The position numbers were made by a program, and so were the translations under genes. Below are positions 11,434 through 23,454 of a stretch of DNA of 64,000 nucleotides, one piece after another. The number at the start of each line of letters is the position of its first letter. The stretch's first letter is position 1. Under the pieces are notes generated by a model. That model did no database searches, was not told where the DNA came from, and saw only the letters and a list, made by a program, of their open reading frames with translations. Origin of the DNA: Citrobacter freundii. Its GTDB lineage: Bacteria > Pseudomonadota > Gammaproteobacteria > Enterobacterales > Enterobacteriaceae. Where the stretch lies: assembly GCF_011077955.1 (NCBI RefSeq), contig NZ_JAALBX010000011.1, positions 62,001 through 126,000 on the forward strand, given 5' to 3'.

Positions 11434-12225
11434 ATGAATCAACTCGATCGCCTGCTTGGCATTATGCAGCGTCTGCGCGACCCGCAAACCGGTTGCCCCT
11501 GGGATAAAGCGCAGACGTTTGCCACTATCGCGCCTTATACCCTGGAAGAAACCTACGAGGTACTGGATGCCATTGCGCGTGAAGACTTCGACGATTTACG
11601 TGGCGAACTTGGCGATTTACTGTTTCAGGTCGTGTTTTATGCCCGAATGGCTGAAGAGCAGGGGCGTTTTAATTTCAGCGACATCTGCTGCGCTATCAGC
11701 GACAAACTGGAGCGCCGCCATCCACATATCTTTGGCGAGGCGAATTTTGCCACTAGCGAACAAGTGCTGGCGAACTGGGAAAAAACAAAAAGCGCGGAGC
11801 GGGCTGAAAAAGCGCAGCACTCCACGCTTGACGATATTCCGGAAAGCCTGCCTGCGTTAATGCGTGCTTATAAAATCCAAAAACGCTGCGCGGCGGTGGG
11901 GTTTGACTGGACCACGTTAGGCCCGGTGGTCGATAAGGTTCATGAAGAGCTGGATGAAGTCATGCATGAGGCGAATCAGGCCGTAGTCGATGAGGCAAAG
12001 CTTGAAGAAGAGCTCGGCGATCTGCTTTTCGCGACGGTTAACTTGTCCCGACATTTGGGCTCGAAAGCGGAAATAGCCTTGCAAAAAGCCAACCGCAAAT
12101 TTGAGCGTCGCTTTCGTGAAGTAGAGAAGATTATTGCCGCTCAGGGACTAAAACTGGAAGACGCGACGCTTGATCAGATGGAAGAAGCCTGGTGCGAAGT
12201 AAAACGCCACGAATCTGATAAATAA
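11434..12225 (+). CDS. mazG: Nucleoside triphosphate pyrophosphohydrolase MazG
   Basis: 263 residues starting at the second of two adjacent ATG codons (11431 and 11434), which gives the E. coli length; AAGGA lies just upstream. All-alpha NTP pyrophosphatase hydrolysing (d)NTPs to NMP and PPi, implicated in lowering (p)ppGpp and in cleaning the nucleotide pool. Two MazG repeats are visible, each with an ExxE...ExxD-type metal motif: EETYEVLDAI...LRGELGDLLFQ near residues 35-65 and EELDEVMHEA...LEEELGDLLFA near 170-205. A longer in-frame extension reaches back into the relA terminator and is not credible. Confidence 0.95.
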   Translation: MNQLDRLLGIMQRLRDPQTGCPWDKAQTFATIAPYTLEETYEVLDAIAREDFDDLRGELGDLLFQVVFYARMAEEQGRFNFSDICCAISDKLERRHPHIFGEANFATSEQVLANWEKTKSAERAEKAQHSTLDDIPESLPALMRAYKIQKRCAAVGFDWTTLGPVVDKVHEELDEVMHEANQAVVDEAKLEEELGDLLFATVNLSRHLGSKAEIALQKANRKFERRFREVEKIIAAQGLKLEDATLDQMEEAWCEVKRHESDK

Positions 12226-12367
12226 ACAGTTTTTGCTTTCAAGGCCGTGTTGTTGCAAAACGTATCTGACAAGCGCTTGATTTACGTCAAAAACATTTAC
12301 GCCAGACCCGCTATTTTCTACCAGCTTTATTAAGCGAGGTCTGGCGTTGATTGCTGAGAATGAATGT

Positions 12368-12396
12368 TTGTGAGCCCCGACGTGTTCGGGTATACT
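12368..12396 (+). promoter_or_regulatory. Putative sigma-70 promoter of pyrG
   Basis: TTGTGA at 12368-12373 and TATACT at 12391-12396 with a 17-bp spacer, in the 224-bp gap between mazG and pyrG; transcription would start about 50 bp before the pyrG ATG. Confidence 0.6.
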
Positions 12397-12434
12397 ACTT
12401 TCCCGTCCTGGTATTCCATCGTCTTTAAACCTAA

Positions 12435-14087
<1,653 letters not shown>

Positions 14088-14102
14088 AACGAGTTAGTAC
14101 GG

Positions 14103-14129
14103 CAGTGCATCTTTTCAGATGCACTGTTT
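14103..14129 (+). terminator. Hairpin between pyrG and eno
   Basis: CAGTGCATC/GATGCACTG stem with a 6-base loop followed by the weak U-tract TTTG. It probably attenuates pyrG read-through into eno. Confidence 0.5.
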
Positions 14130-14154
14130 GTCTGAAGTTTTAGTTAACTTGTGA

Positions 14155-15468
<1,314 letters not shown>

Positions 15469-15490
15469 TCGCCAGACTTTTCTCAAAGAA

Positions 15491-15517
15491 AAATGCCAGT
15501 CGAATGACTGGCATTTT
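15491..15517. terminator. Bidirectional terminator between eno and the reductase gene
   Basis: AAATGCCAGTC-gaat-GACTGGCATTTTT with T on the right side and A on the left; it can terminate eno on the plus strand and the convergent gene on the minus strand. Confidence 0.85.
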
Positions 15518-15519
15518 TA

Positions 15520-16629
15520 TTATTTAAAATCGACTTCCATCTGCTGGGGAATGGTTAATCCATTCGTTGTCTGCACACAGCGAGCAATATAATCGGTGAA
15601 ACGCGGCGGTTTTGGCATGCCGAGCTTCAGCAGTTTATCGTTGCTAAAGCGCACATTCAGTGTGGCGAAAGCGCCATATAAACGCATCGCTTTTAACATC
15701 AGGCGTTCATTACACGGCCCGAAAATATCCTTCAGTTCGCGGCGCATTTTCACTAACGCTTCATAATTTACCTGTGCGTAATTATCAGCAACAGGCGCTT
15801 TTTCCTGTGCCTGCGCCATCGCGATATCAATATCAGCAAAGCGAACGCTATTCTCTTCACCCGCAGAAATGTGGACCACTTCGCCCCGGGCAATCTCTTT
15901 TTGCAGCAGCAACAGTAATGCCTCGGCGCAATAATCCACGGGGATCACATCCACCCGATCTTCCAGCGAGCACATAAATTTTTGTAGCATCAGCCCCATG
16001 CTGAAAACCCAAAAGATGCTGGTAGAAGGCTTGCAGCCGTGATGGGTATGACCCACAACAATAGAAGGACGCGCGATCACCAGCGGCAGTTGCGGGCACT
16101 GCTGGCGCATCAGTTGTTCGATGGTCGATTTCGAATGCGTATAGGCCACCAGGTGTTCGGCATTTTCACGAAACTCCGCGCTTTCCGGTACCAGCGAATC
16201 TTGTTCTGGCGTACAGGACATGGCCGTGCCCACGTGCAGGAAACGCTCCAGACCTGCCACCTCCGCCATGCGGTGTGCGAAAGCCAGCGTCCCTACGACA
16301 TTCACTTTCCAGATAAGAGGATTATTGCCAAACGAGGCTACCGCTGCGCAGTTAATAACGTGCGTCACGCTATCAAGGCGGACGTCATGCAGGAAACTTT
16401 CCGGCTCGCCTAAATCGCCGCACACTATTTGTGAGGCCGTCAGCATCGAAAGCTGCGCATCAGTGAGGTTAAACTTGCGCATATTGTTGAGTACGCGTGC
16501 CAACCCGGCTTCAGCATCCCCGGCACGTACCAGCAGCAATAAATTGACCTTTTCATTGCGTTGAAGAATTTTCTCTATAACTGCTCCGCCCAGAAAACCC
16601 GTTCCGCCCGTTATTAATAATGTTTTCAT
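15520..16629 (-). CDS. NAD(P)-dependent SDR, acyl-reductase-like (NAD_binding_4 type)
   Basis: 369 residues. An extended short-chain dehydrogenase: Rossmann motif GTGFLG at residues 9-14, an INCAA segment near 92-96 and the catalytic Y163-x3-K167 pair (YTHSK). Sequence style (LLLVRA after the first strand, FLHVGTAMS, ARPSIVVGH) is that of the male-sterility/fatty-acyl-CoA reductase/thioester-reductase branch, which reduces acyl thioesters. No adenylation or carrier domain is attached, and no acyl carrier or ligase gene is adjacent, so the substrate is unknown. It lies between eno and queE where K-12 has no such gene, and ends 3 bp from a shared terminator. Function beyond fold and cofactor is inference. 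Confidence 0.72.
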   Translation of the reverse strand: MKTLLITGGTGFLGGAVIEKILQRNEKVNLLLLVRAGDAEAGLARVLNNMRKFNLTDAQLSMLTASQIVCGDLGEPESFLHDVRLDSVTHVINCAAVASFGNNPLIWKVNVVGTLAFAHRMAEVAGLERFLHVGTAMSCTPEQDSLVPESAEFRENAEHLVAYTHSKSTIEQLMRQQCPQLPLVIARPSIVVGHTHHGCKPSTSIFWVFSMGLMLQKFMCSLEDRVDVIPVDYCAEALLLLLQKEIARGEVVHISAGEENSVRFADIDIAMAQAQEKAPVADNYAQVNYEALVKMRRELKDIFGPCNERLMLKAMRLYGAFATLNVRFSNDKLLKLGMPKPPRFTDYIARCVQTTNGLTIPQQMEVDFK

Positions 16630-16957
16630 TTGTATTATTCCAGTTGGGGTAATGGGCTGGATTGTAGGAGCAGAAAAGTAAACGCCAGATAAATAGCGGC
16701 GTGGCGTAAAAGTGGGGGAAATTAAGGTTTTTTAAGGAAAGTCTCAAAGGGGATTAATCTATGACAGAAAAACAATGTAATAAATCCCAACGCAAAAAAT
16801 AATTTATTTATCTTTTTGAATACCAATGAAATTTATCGACACAAATCCGCAGGCAAGAGCGAAAGAGAAAATGGCAAACGCTAAGATAAATTACGTTTAG
16901 TAACATTTTTGTCGATATAAAAAAGCGCTGCAGAGATTTTTTCTGCAACGCCTGTTA
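16630..16957. other. AT-rich gap between the SDR gene and the RpiR regulator
   Basis: 328 bp without a credible gene. The right end holds the regulator's terminator (16919-16951); the left end must hold the SDR promoter. The middle (about 16750-16920) is distinctly AT-rich compared with flanking genes, consistent with acquired DNA. Confidence 0.6.
16919..16951 (-). terminator. Terminator of the RpiR-family regulator gene
   Basis: Read on the minus strand, GCGTTGCAGA and TCTGCAGCGC pair (one G-T pair) around an A-rich loop and are followed by six T, a few bases after the regulator stop codon. Confidence 0.75.
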
Positions 16958-17782
16958 TCACAATAACAAAGGCAGCGTTGCGCTTGCCGTCTGTTGACTC
17001 ACTTCACTGTATTTCTCATCCAGCGCGATAAGCGAAGTGGTTAGCAACTCGACCAGCAACATGACCCCCACTTTGGCATTTAACGCGCCGGCGCTCAGCG
17101 GCCCTTCGGGTTTAGCGGCCACAAGCTGGATATCGCTAAGCGAGGCGAGCGGGCTTCGCGGCGTATTGCAGAGCGCCAGTACCGGCACACCACGTTTGCG
17201 CGCAAGCTTTACCACATGCAATAAATCACGGGTGGAGCCTGAGCTTGAAATGGCTACCACCAGCGTCTCATGTGAAAGCGTCACCGCGTTCATCGCGGCG
17301 CGGTGCATATCGCTAAATAGCTGGGCGGGTTTGCCAAAGCGCAGCAGCTTGTAATGCAAATACTCCCCCAGAATCGCACTGGCCGCGACGCCATAAATTT
17401 GTACGCTTTTCGCCTGATGAAGGGCCAGCGCGGCGTTTTCGAGCGCGGCTCTGTCGAGGAGCCTGGCGGTGTCCTGAAGCGCCTGAACCGACTCATTAAC
17501 GACGTTATCTATCTCATCGACACCGCGATGAACCGGTTGCCCGCGCTGGATATCCAGCGCCAGCGCCATTTTAAATTCAGTGTAGCCTTTGCAACCCAGC
17601 GCACGGCAAAGACGCGTGACGCTGGCCTCGCTGGTCTCGCTTTCGCGCGCCAGTTCGGTAATGGTCAGGTAAAGCACGTTGCCCGGATCGTTGAGGACAA
17701 ATTCTCCCAACTTTTGCTGGATCGGGCTGTAACCAGAGACACTCTGGCGCAGCCTTAGCAGCAAATTCTCTTTATCAGACAT
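16958..17782 (-). CDS. MurR/RpiR family transcriptional regulator
   Basis: 274 residues. N-terminal RpiR helix-turn-helix (about 1-77, with LTITELARESETSEASVTRLCRAL-like recognition region at about 39-62) and a C-terminal SIS sugar-phosphate isomerase-like domain (about 120-250) with the SSSGSTRDLL phosphosugar-binding loop. Such proteins sense a phosphosugar and control adjacent uptake and catabolism genes. It is divergent from the PTS-nanE pair with 165 bp between start codons, which contains an inverted repeat at 17877-17929. The effector is most simply ManNAc-6-P or a related amino-sugar phosphate, but this is inferred only from nanE. Confidence 0.88.
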   Translation of the reverse strand: MSDKENLLLRLRQSVSGYSPIQQKLGEFVLNDPGNVLYLTITELARESETSEASVTRLCRALGCKGYTEFKMALALDIQRGQPVHRGVDEIDNVVNESVQALQDTARLLDRAALENAALALHQAKSVQIYGVAASAILGEYLHYKLLRFGKPAQLFSDMHRAAMNAVTLSHETLVVAISSSGSTRDLLHVVKLARKRGVPVLALCNTPRSPLASLSDIQLVAAKPEGPLSAGALNAKVGVMLLVELLTTSLIALDEKYSEVSQQTASATLPLLL

Positions 17783-17876
17783 GCAGGATCCTTAATGCGT
17801 TTCTCTGCGCCTAGTGTGACGGAAAGCGCGGGAGAGGCGCCAGTCATTTTCCCAAACTATGAGCCACGTCGCGATT

Positions 17877-17929
17877 ATTGATGATAATTTTCATATTAAA
17901 TATTAATCATGGTAAAAATTTTCATCAAT
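17877..17929. promoter_or_regulatory. Candidate operator of the RpiR regulator
   Basis: ATTGATGA at 17877-17884 faces TCATCAAT at 17922-17929; the interior also mirrors (ATAATTTTC near the left arm, AAAATTTTC near the right). The site sits immediately before the PTS ribosome-binding sequence in the divergent promoter region. Confidence 0.5.
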
Positions 17930-17947
17930 ATTGAGGGGAGTGAAAAT

Positions 17948-19504
17948 ATGATGCAGTTCAGCGGGGCTTCTTCGGGAGCATGGTTCGAAAAAGCGCAGCG
18001 GTTTGGCAAATCCTTTATGCTGCCGATCGCCGTATTACCTGCGGCTGGCCTGTTGCTGGGCATTGGCGGCGCGTTATCTAATCCCAACACGTTAACGGCT
18101 TACCCATTTCTTGATGTCGGTTGGTTACAGGGCATTTTTACCATTATGAGCAGCGCCGGCTCGATTGTGTTCGCCAATTTATCAGTGCTGTTTGCGGTAG
18201 GCGTGGCAGTAGGGCTTGCAAGAACGGACAAGGGCACCGCAGGGCTCGCTGCGCTGTTGGCCTTCCTTGTGATGAATGCCACCATTAATGCGCTTTTGAA
18301 GCTCACCGGCACACTGGCGCTTGAGAACCCCGGCGCGGTCGGGCAGGGGATGACGCTTGGCATCCAGACGCTGGAAACCGGTGTATTTGGCGGCGTCGTT
18401 ATCGGGCTGGTAACCTGCGCGTTGCATCATCGCTTTAATAAAATAGCCCTGCCGCAGTTTCTCGGTTTTTTTGGCGGTTCCCGGTTCGTACCGATTGTGA
18501 GCGCGCTGGCAGCCATTGTAGTTGGTGCCATCATGACCGTGGTGTGGCCCCATTTTCAGAAACTGATCTTCGGCCTGGGTGGGCTTGTTGATGCGACCGG
18601 CTATGTCGGGACGCTGCTGTACGGGTTTATTCTGCGTATGCTCGGCCCCTTCGGGCTGCATCATATTTTCTATTTGCCGTTCTGGACCACAGCCCTTGGC
18701 GGCAGTGAAATAGTAAACGGCCAACTGGTTGAAGGAACGCAGCGTATTTTCTTCGCACAGCTGGCGGACCCGAACACCCAACAATTTTACATCGGCACCT
18801 CCCGATTTATGTCCGGGCGCTTTATCACCATGATGTTTGGGTTAGTCGGCGCCTGTCTTGCGATGTATCACACCGCCAGGCCGGAAAATAAAAAGCGCGT
18901 GGCAGGGCTGCTACTTTCGGCGGCGCTGACCTCTTTTTTAACCGGTATTACCGAACCCATTGAGTTCTCTTTCCTGTTTATCGCGCCGGTGCTCTACGTC
19001 ATTCACGCTTTCTTTGACGGCCTGGCATTTATGCTGGCGCATATGCTGCATATCACTATCGGCCAGACCTTCTCCGGCGGATTTATCGATTTTATATTGT
19101 TTGGCGTATTGCAGGGCGAAGCGAAAACCCATTGGTTGTACGTTCCGCTGGTCGGCATTCCCTGGTTCTTTCTTTACTACTTTACGTTCCGCTTCCTGAT
19201 TACGCGCTTTGACTTCGCAACGCCAGGGCGTGAAAAAGAGATGCTGGAAACCGTGAACATGGCAGGCAGCGAAAGGGCGCAAGCCATTATCAAGGGGCTT
19301 GGCGGTCGTGAAAATCTCGAAGAGGTGGACTGCTGCGCCACACGCCTTCGCGTAACGGTAAAAGAGGGCGATAAAGTGGATGAAGCCGCACTGAAAGCGA
19401 CAGGCGCTCGCGGAGTGATCCTGCGCGGTAAAGGCGTACAGGTCATTTACGGCCCACATGTCACCATCATTAAAAACGAAGTGGAAGAGACGTTAGCGGT
19501 ATGA
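17948..19504 (+). CDS. PTS sugar transporter subunit IIBC (glucose/N-acetylglucosamine family)
   Basis: 518 residues from the ATG at 17948, chosen because GAGGGGAG lies 7 bp upstream; an adjacent ATG at 17951 and an upstream in-frame extension are alternatives. The N-terminal EIIC domain (about 1-400) is a multi-span permease with the [13 protein letters not shown]-type signature; the C-terminal EIIB domain (about 430-518) has the phosphocysteine C463 in DCCATRLRV. There is no EIIA domain, so phosphate probably comes from EIIA-Glc (Crr) encoded elsewhere. Its stop overlaps nanE by 4 bp, so its product is probably a hexosamine-6-phosphate that NanE uses. ManNAc is the best guess; MurNAc or GlcNAc types are not excluded. 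Confidence 0.9.
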   Translation: MMQFSGASSGAWFEKAQRFGKSFMLPIAVLPAAGLLLGIGGALSNPNTLTAYPFLDVGWLQGIFTIMSSAGSIVFANLSVLFAVGVAVGLARTDKGTAGLAALLAFLVMNATINALLKLTGTLALENPGAVGQGMTLGIQTLETGVFGGVVIGLVTCALHHRFNKIALPQFLGFFGGSRFVPIVSALAAIVVGAIMTVVWPHFQKLIFGLGGLVDATGYVGTLLYGFILRMLGPFGLHHIFYLPFWTTALGGSEIVNGQLVEGTQRIFFAQLADPNTQQFYIGTSRFMSGRFITMMFGLVGACLAMYHTARPENKKRVAGLLLSAALTSFLTGITEPIEFSFLFIAPVLYVIHAFFDGLAFMLAHMLHITIGQTFSGGFIDFILFGVLQGEAKTHWLYVPLVGIPWFFLYYFTFRFLITRFDFATPGREKEMLETVNMAGSERAQAIIKGLGGRENLEEVDCCATRLRVTVKEGDKVDEAALKATGARGVILRGKGVQVIYGPHVTIIKNEVEETLAV

Positions 19505-20208
19505 AGAATATGCTCGATATGATTAAAGGCGGACTGGTGGTTTCGTGCCAGGCGCTGGAAAATGAACCCCTGCACAGCCCGTTTATTATGGCGCGTATGG
19601 CGCTTGCGGCAGCACAGGGGGGCGCGGTGGGTATTCGTGCCAACAGTGTGGCGGACATTGAAGCGATTAAGGCGCAGGTCTCGCTGCCTGTTATTGGCAT
19701 CATCAAACGCGATTACCCTGACAGCGAGGTATTTATTACCGCGACGCTTCGCGAAGTTGACGAGCTGATGACCGTGAAACCTGAGATGATCGCGCTGGAC
19801 GCGACCCTACGTCCGCGCCCGCACGGCGATACGCCAGAAATGCTGGTCACGGCTATTCGCTCGCGCTACCCCGAGGTGCGGCTAATGGCGGATATCGCAA
19901 CGGTAGATGACGCCCGCGAGGCCGAACGGCTTGGTTTTGATTGTATCGGCACGACCCTTTACGGCTACACCGCCGGGACAAAAGGCCATCGCCTGCCTGA
20001 ACACGACTGTCAGTTTCTGAAAGATGTACTGGCAGCGGTGAGCATCCCCGTGATTGCCGAAGGAAACGTCGATACGCCGGCGCTTGCGGCGCAATGCCTT
20101 GCACTGGGTGCGCATTCTGTGGTGGTGGGTGGTGCTATTACGCGTCCACAGCAGATTACCGAGCGCTTTATTCATGCCATTAACGGCAACGGCGTGAATC
20201 GCGAATGA
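19501..20208 (+). CDS. nanE: N-acetylmannosamine-6-phosphate 2-epimerase
   Basis: 235 residues, a TIM-barrel enzyme that converts ManNAc-6-P to GlcNAc-6-P for NagA/NagB. The catalytic Lys and Glu of the family are recognisable as K69 (VIGIIKRDY) and E187 ([10 protein letters not shown]), and the phosphate-binding VVGGAITRP segment is near the C-terminus. Unlike the usual enterobacterial nanE it is not in a nanATEK sialic acid operon but directly behind a PTS EIIBC, with ATG overlapping its stop. A ManNAc kinase is unnecessary if the PTS delivers the phosphorylated sugar, which fits the absence of nanK. Confidence 0.9.
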   Translation: MKNMLDMIKGGLVVSCQALENEPLHSPFIMARMALAAAQGGAVGIRANSVADIEAIKAQVSLPVIGIIKRDYPDSEVFITATLREVDELMTVKPEMIALDATLRPRPHGDTPEMLVTAIRSRYPEVRLMADIATVDDAREAERLGFDCIGTTLYGYTAGTKGHRLPEHDCQFLKDVLAAVSIPVIAEGNVDTPALAAQCLALGAHSVVVGGAITRPQQITERFIHAINGNGVNRE

Positions 20209-20262
20209 TCGCGCCGCCAGTATCTGCGATACTTACTGTTTAGCCTTTAAACAGAGTTGAGT

Positions 20263-20934
20263 ATGCAGTACCCGATTAATGAGATGTTTCAAACCCTACA
20301 GGGTGAAGGTTACTTTACCGGCGTTCCTGCAATTTTTATTCGTTTGCAAGGGTGTCCGGTTGGCTGCGCCTGGTGCGATACCAAACACACCTGGGACAAG
20401 CTTGCCGATCGGGAAGTTTCCCTTTATAGCGTGCTTGCGAAAACGAAAGAGAGCGATAAATGGGGCGCGGCAAATCCGGAAGAGTTGCTTGCCGTCATTC
20501 AGCGACAGGGCTGGACTGCGCGTCATGTCGTGATTACCGGTGGGGAACCGTGCATTCACGATCTTATCCCGCTGACGCAGCTTCTTGAGAAAAGTGGTTT
20601 TAGCTGCCAGATAGAAACCAGCGGCACGCATGAAGTACGCGCCATCGCCACGACCTGGGTAACTGTATCGCCCAAAGTGAATATGCGCGGCGGATACGAT
20701 GTGCTGCATCAGGCGCTGGAACGGGCCGATGAAATTAAGCATCCCGTTGGACGGATGCGCGATATTGAAGCGCTGGATGAATTACTGGCAATGCTTAAGG
20801 ATCACAAGCAGCGGGTGATCGCGCTTCAGCCTATTAGTCAGAAAGAAGACGCGACGCGTCTTTGTATCGAAACCTGTATTGCCCGCAACTGGCGGCTGTC
20901 GATGCAGACGCATAAATACCTGAATATAGCCTAG
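20263..20934 (+). CDS. queE: 7-carboxy-7-deazaguanine synthase QueE
   Basis: 223 residues. Radical SAM enzyme turning 6-carboxytetrahydropterin into 7-carboxy-7-deazaguanine, the third step of preQ0/queuosine synthesis. The cluster motif is CPVGCAWC near residues 27-34 (C-x3-C-x2-C); ITGGEPC near 92-98 contacts SAM. The ATG at 20263 gives the E. coli start MQYPINEMF; an in-frame TTG 6 bp earlier is possible but unneeded. It is convergent with queD, which supplies the preceding step. Confidence 0.97.
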   Translation: MQYPINEMFQTLQGEGYFTGVPAIFIRLQGCPVGCAWCDTKHTWDKLADREVSLYSVLAKTKESDKWGAANPEELLAVIQRQGWTARHVVITGGEPCIHDLIPLTQLLEKSGFSCQIETSGTHEVRAIATTWVTVSPKVNMRGGYDVLHQALERADEIKHPVGRMRDIEALDELLAMLKDHKQRVIALQPISQKEDATRLCIETCIARNWRLSMQTHKYLNIA

Positions 20935-20937
20935 TCC

Positions 20938-20975
20938 CTTCGCCCGAACGTTTTCGATAAGCGATTCGGGCGAAG
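20938..20975. terminator. Hairpin between convergent queE and queD
   Basis: CTTCGCCCGAA (20938-20948) and TTCGGGCGAAG (20965-20975) form a perfect 11-bp stem with a 16-base loop, between the two stop codons. There is no clear U-tract on either strand, so termination is plausible but not certain. Confidence 0.5.
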
Positions 20976-20979
20976 CGGG

Positions 20980-21342
20980 TTATTCCCCGCGATACACGCA
21001 GCCTGCCGTGCAGGTTTCTTTGATAGTCACCGCGCTTAACAGCGGCATCTTCGGCTTCATCTGCATCCAAATCCACCGCGCCAGCACTTCGCTGGTAGGG
21101 TTTTCAAGGCCTGGAATATCGTTGAGATAATAGTGATCAAGCCGATCATAAGTTGGTTGAAATGCCGCTTTCAGATCGGCGAAATCCACAATCCAACCGG
21201 TATGCGGGTCTACTTCGCCGGTGATTTCAAGGCGCACCATAAACGAATGCCCGTGCAGTCGGCCGCATTTATGGCCTTCGGGGACATGGGGTAATCGGTG
21301 AGCGGCTTCGAATATGAAATCTTTATAAATTGTGGTTGGCAT
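20980..21342 (-). CDS. queD: 6-carboxy-5,6,7,8-tetrahydropterin synthase QueD
   Basis: 120 residues from the ATG at 21342, whose N-terminus [18 protein letters not shown] aligns with E. coli QueD; a 25-residue in-frame upstream extension is not conserved. Zinc-dependent T-fold enzyme that converts dihydroneopterin triphosphate to 6-carboxytetrahydropterin. Zinc-binding and catalytic residues are in AAHRL and [10 protein letters not shown]; the C-terminal CTAGC region is also present. Acts just before QueE. Confidence 0.96.
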   Translation of the reverse strand: MPTTIYKDFIFEAAHRLPHVPEGHKCGRLHGHSFMVRLEITGEVDPHTGWIVDFADLKAAFQPTYDRLDHYYLNDIPGLENPTSEVLARWIWMQMKPKMPLLSAVTIKETCTAGCVYRGE

Positions 21343-21648
21343 GACGAAATCCTGGTGCATTAAAACCGCCGTAGGGTACAGGAAATGACTTTTTTTATCA
21401 TTAACTAAAACCGGCATCTTAAAGCGAAGCTCGGATTTATTGATGGAAACTATTATTTTATCTTAATTATCATAAACTTAATTAATCTGTTTTCCCGTTA
21501 TTATGTACCTGAAAAAACAGTTAGTCATTTTGGTTATTTATTATTTCAACCGCTTATTTAATAGATATGATGTCGCCCGGTAACCTTACATTCTGTTCTG
21601 TTTTTATGATGAAAACAGCTTCGCCTTTAATACTGGACATAACGACGC
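21343..21648. other. Divergent queD/cysJ control region
   Basis: 306 bp without a gene, very AT-rich from about 21430 to 21560. In enterobacteria the CysB activator binds upstream of cysJIH; a CysB-activated promoter is expected here, but CysB sites are too degenerate to place by eye. GATATGAT near 21565-21572 could be a -10 element. Confidence 0.4.
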
Positions 21649-23454
21649 ATGACGACTCAGGCCCCTCCGACCGCTTTGCTCCCGCTTAGCCCGGAACAAC
21701 TGGCGCGCCTTCAGGCGGCCACCATGGACTTTTCCCCCACACAGCTGGCATGGGTATCCGGCTATTTTTGGGGCGTGATTAATCAACAGACAGCGGCGGC
21801 ACCGGGCGTAGTGGCGCAGAGCGCACCACAAGCGGCAGCCATTACCCTGATTTCCGCGTCGCAAACCGGCAATGCGCGCCGCGTGGCGGAAGCCCTGCGG
21901 GATGATTTGCTGGCGGCAAAACTTAACGTAAACCTGGTCAATGCGGGCGACTATAAATTCAAACAGATAGCCCAGGAAAAATTGTTGATCGTGGTGACCT
22001 CGACGCAGGGTGAGGGCGAACCGCCGGAAGAAGCCGTCGCGCTGCATAAATTCCTGTTCTCCAAAAAAGCGCCGAAGCTTGATAACACGGCATTTGCCGT
22101 ATTTGGCCTCGGCGACAGTTCCTATGAGTTTTTCTGCCAGTCTGGTAAAGATTTCGACAGCAAGCTCGCGGAGTTAGGCGCTGAACGTTTACTGGATCGC
22201 GTTGATACCGATGTTGAATACCAGCCTGCCGCGCAGGCGTGGCGCGAACGTATCGTTGAAGTACTGAAATCCCGTGCGCCAGCTTCAAGTGGCGCGATAC
22301 CGCCAACGGCTCTTGGCGCGGTCAACGATATCACCAGCACGCCTTACACCAAAGAAGCGCCGCTGGTGGCGAGCCTGTCCGTTAACCAAAAAATCACCGG
22401 GCGCAATTCACAAAAAGACGTGCGCCACCTGGAAATCGACTTAGGCGATTCCGGTTTGCGTTATCAGCCAGGCGATGCGCTGGGTGTGTGGTATCAAAAC
22501 GACCCGGCCCTGGTGGAAGAGCTGGTGGGCCTGCTGTGGCTTAACGGCGATGAACCGGTTGAGGTAGACGGTAAAACGCTGGCGCTGCGTGACGCATTGC
22601 AGTGGCATTTCGAGCTGACGGTAAACACCGCCACTATCGTAGAAAATTATGCCACGTTGACCCGCGCCGAGACGTTACAGGGGTTGATTGGCGATAAAAA
22701 CAAATTGCAGCATTACGCCAGCATCACACCGATTGTCGATATGGTGCGCTTTGCGCCAGCGCAGCTTGACGCCGCGCAACTCATCGGGCTGCTGCGTCCG
22801 CTGACGCCACGCCTTTATTCCATCGCCTCTTCTCAGGCGGAAACGGAAAACGAAGTTCATATTACGGTTGGCGTGGTGCGTTATGACGTTGAAGGTCGCG
22901 CACGCGCAGGCGGCGCCTCAAGTTTCCTGGCCGATCGCGTTGAAGAAGACGGTGAAGTTCGCGTCTTTATCGAACATAACGATAACTTCCGTTTGCCTGC
23001 CAACCCGGAAACGCCCGTCATTATGATTGGTCCTGGCACCGGTATTGCGCCGTTCCGGGCATTCATGCAACAGCGTGCGGCGGATGGGGCGAGCGGTAAA
23101 AACTGGTTATTCTTCGGTAATCCACATTTCACTGAAGATTTTCTGTATCAGGTGGAGTGGCAGAATTATGTCAAAGACGGGTTGTTGACCCGTATCGATC
23201 TCGCCTGGTCCCGCGATCAGAAAGAAAAAATATACGTACAAGACAAACTGCGCGAACAGGGCGCGGAACTGTGGCGCTGGATTAATGACGGCGCTCATAT
23301 TTATGTCTGCGGCGATGCCAATCGTATGGCGAAAGACGTTGAGCAGACGTTACTGGACGTGATTGCCGAATTTGGTGGCATGGATACCGAAGCGGCAGAT
23401 GAATATTTAAGTGAGCTGCGCGTTGAGCGCCGTTATCAGCGAGATGTCTACTAA
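21649..23454 (+). CDS. cysJ: Sulfite reductase flavoprotein alpha subunit CysJ
   Basis: 601 residues (E. coli 599). Carries electrons from NADPH through FAD and FMN to CysI. Order: N-terminal linker, flavodoxin FMN domain (about 64-202, with [14 protein letters not shown] and [11 protein letters not shown]), FAD domain with RLYSIASS near 386, and NADPH domain with [14 protein letters not shown] near 462 and a C-terminal RYQRDVY. TAATG overlap with cysI. Under sulfur limitation the operon is normally activated by CysB. Confidence 0.98.
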   Translation: MTTQAPPTALLPLSPEQLARLQAATMDFSPTQLAWVSGYFWGVINQQTAAAPGVVAQSAPQAAAITLISASQTGNARRVAEALRDDLLAAKLNVNLVNAGDYKFKQIAQEKLLIVVTSTQGEGEPPEEAVALHKFLFSKKAPKLDNTAFAVFGLGDSSYEFFCQSGKDFDSKLAELGAERLLDRVDTDVEYQPAAQAWRERIVEVLKSRAPASSGAIPPTALGAVNDITSTPYTKEAPLVASLSVNQKITGRNSQKDVRHLEIDLGDSGLRYQPGDALGVWYQNDPALVEELVGLLWLNGDEPVEVDGKTLALRDALQWHFELTVNTATIVENYATLTRAETLQGLIGDKNKLQHYASITPIVDMVRFAPAQLDAAQLIGLLRPLTPRLYSIASSQAETENEVHITVGVVRYDVEGRARAGGASSFLADRVEEDGEVRVFIEHNDNFRLPANPETPVIMIGPGTGIAPFRAFMQQRAADGASGKNWLFFGNPHFTEDFLYQVEWQNYVKDGLLTRIDLAWSRDQKEKIYVQDKLREQGAELWRWINDGAHIYVCGDANRMAKDVEQTLLDVIAEFGGMDTEAADEYLSELRVERRYQRDVY

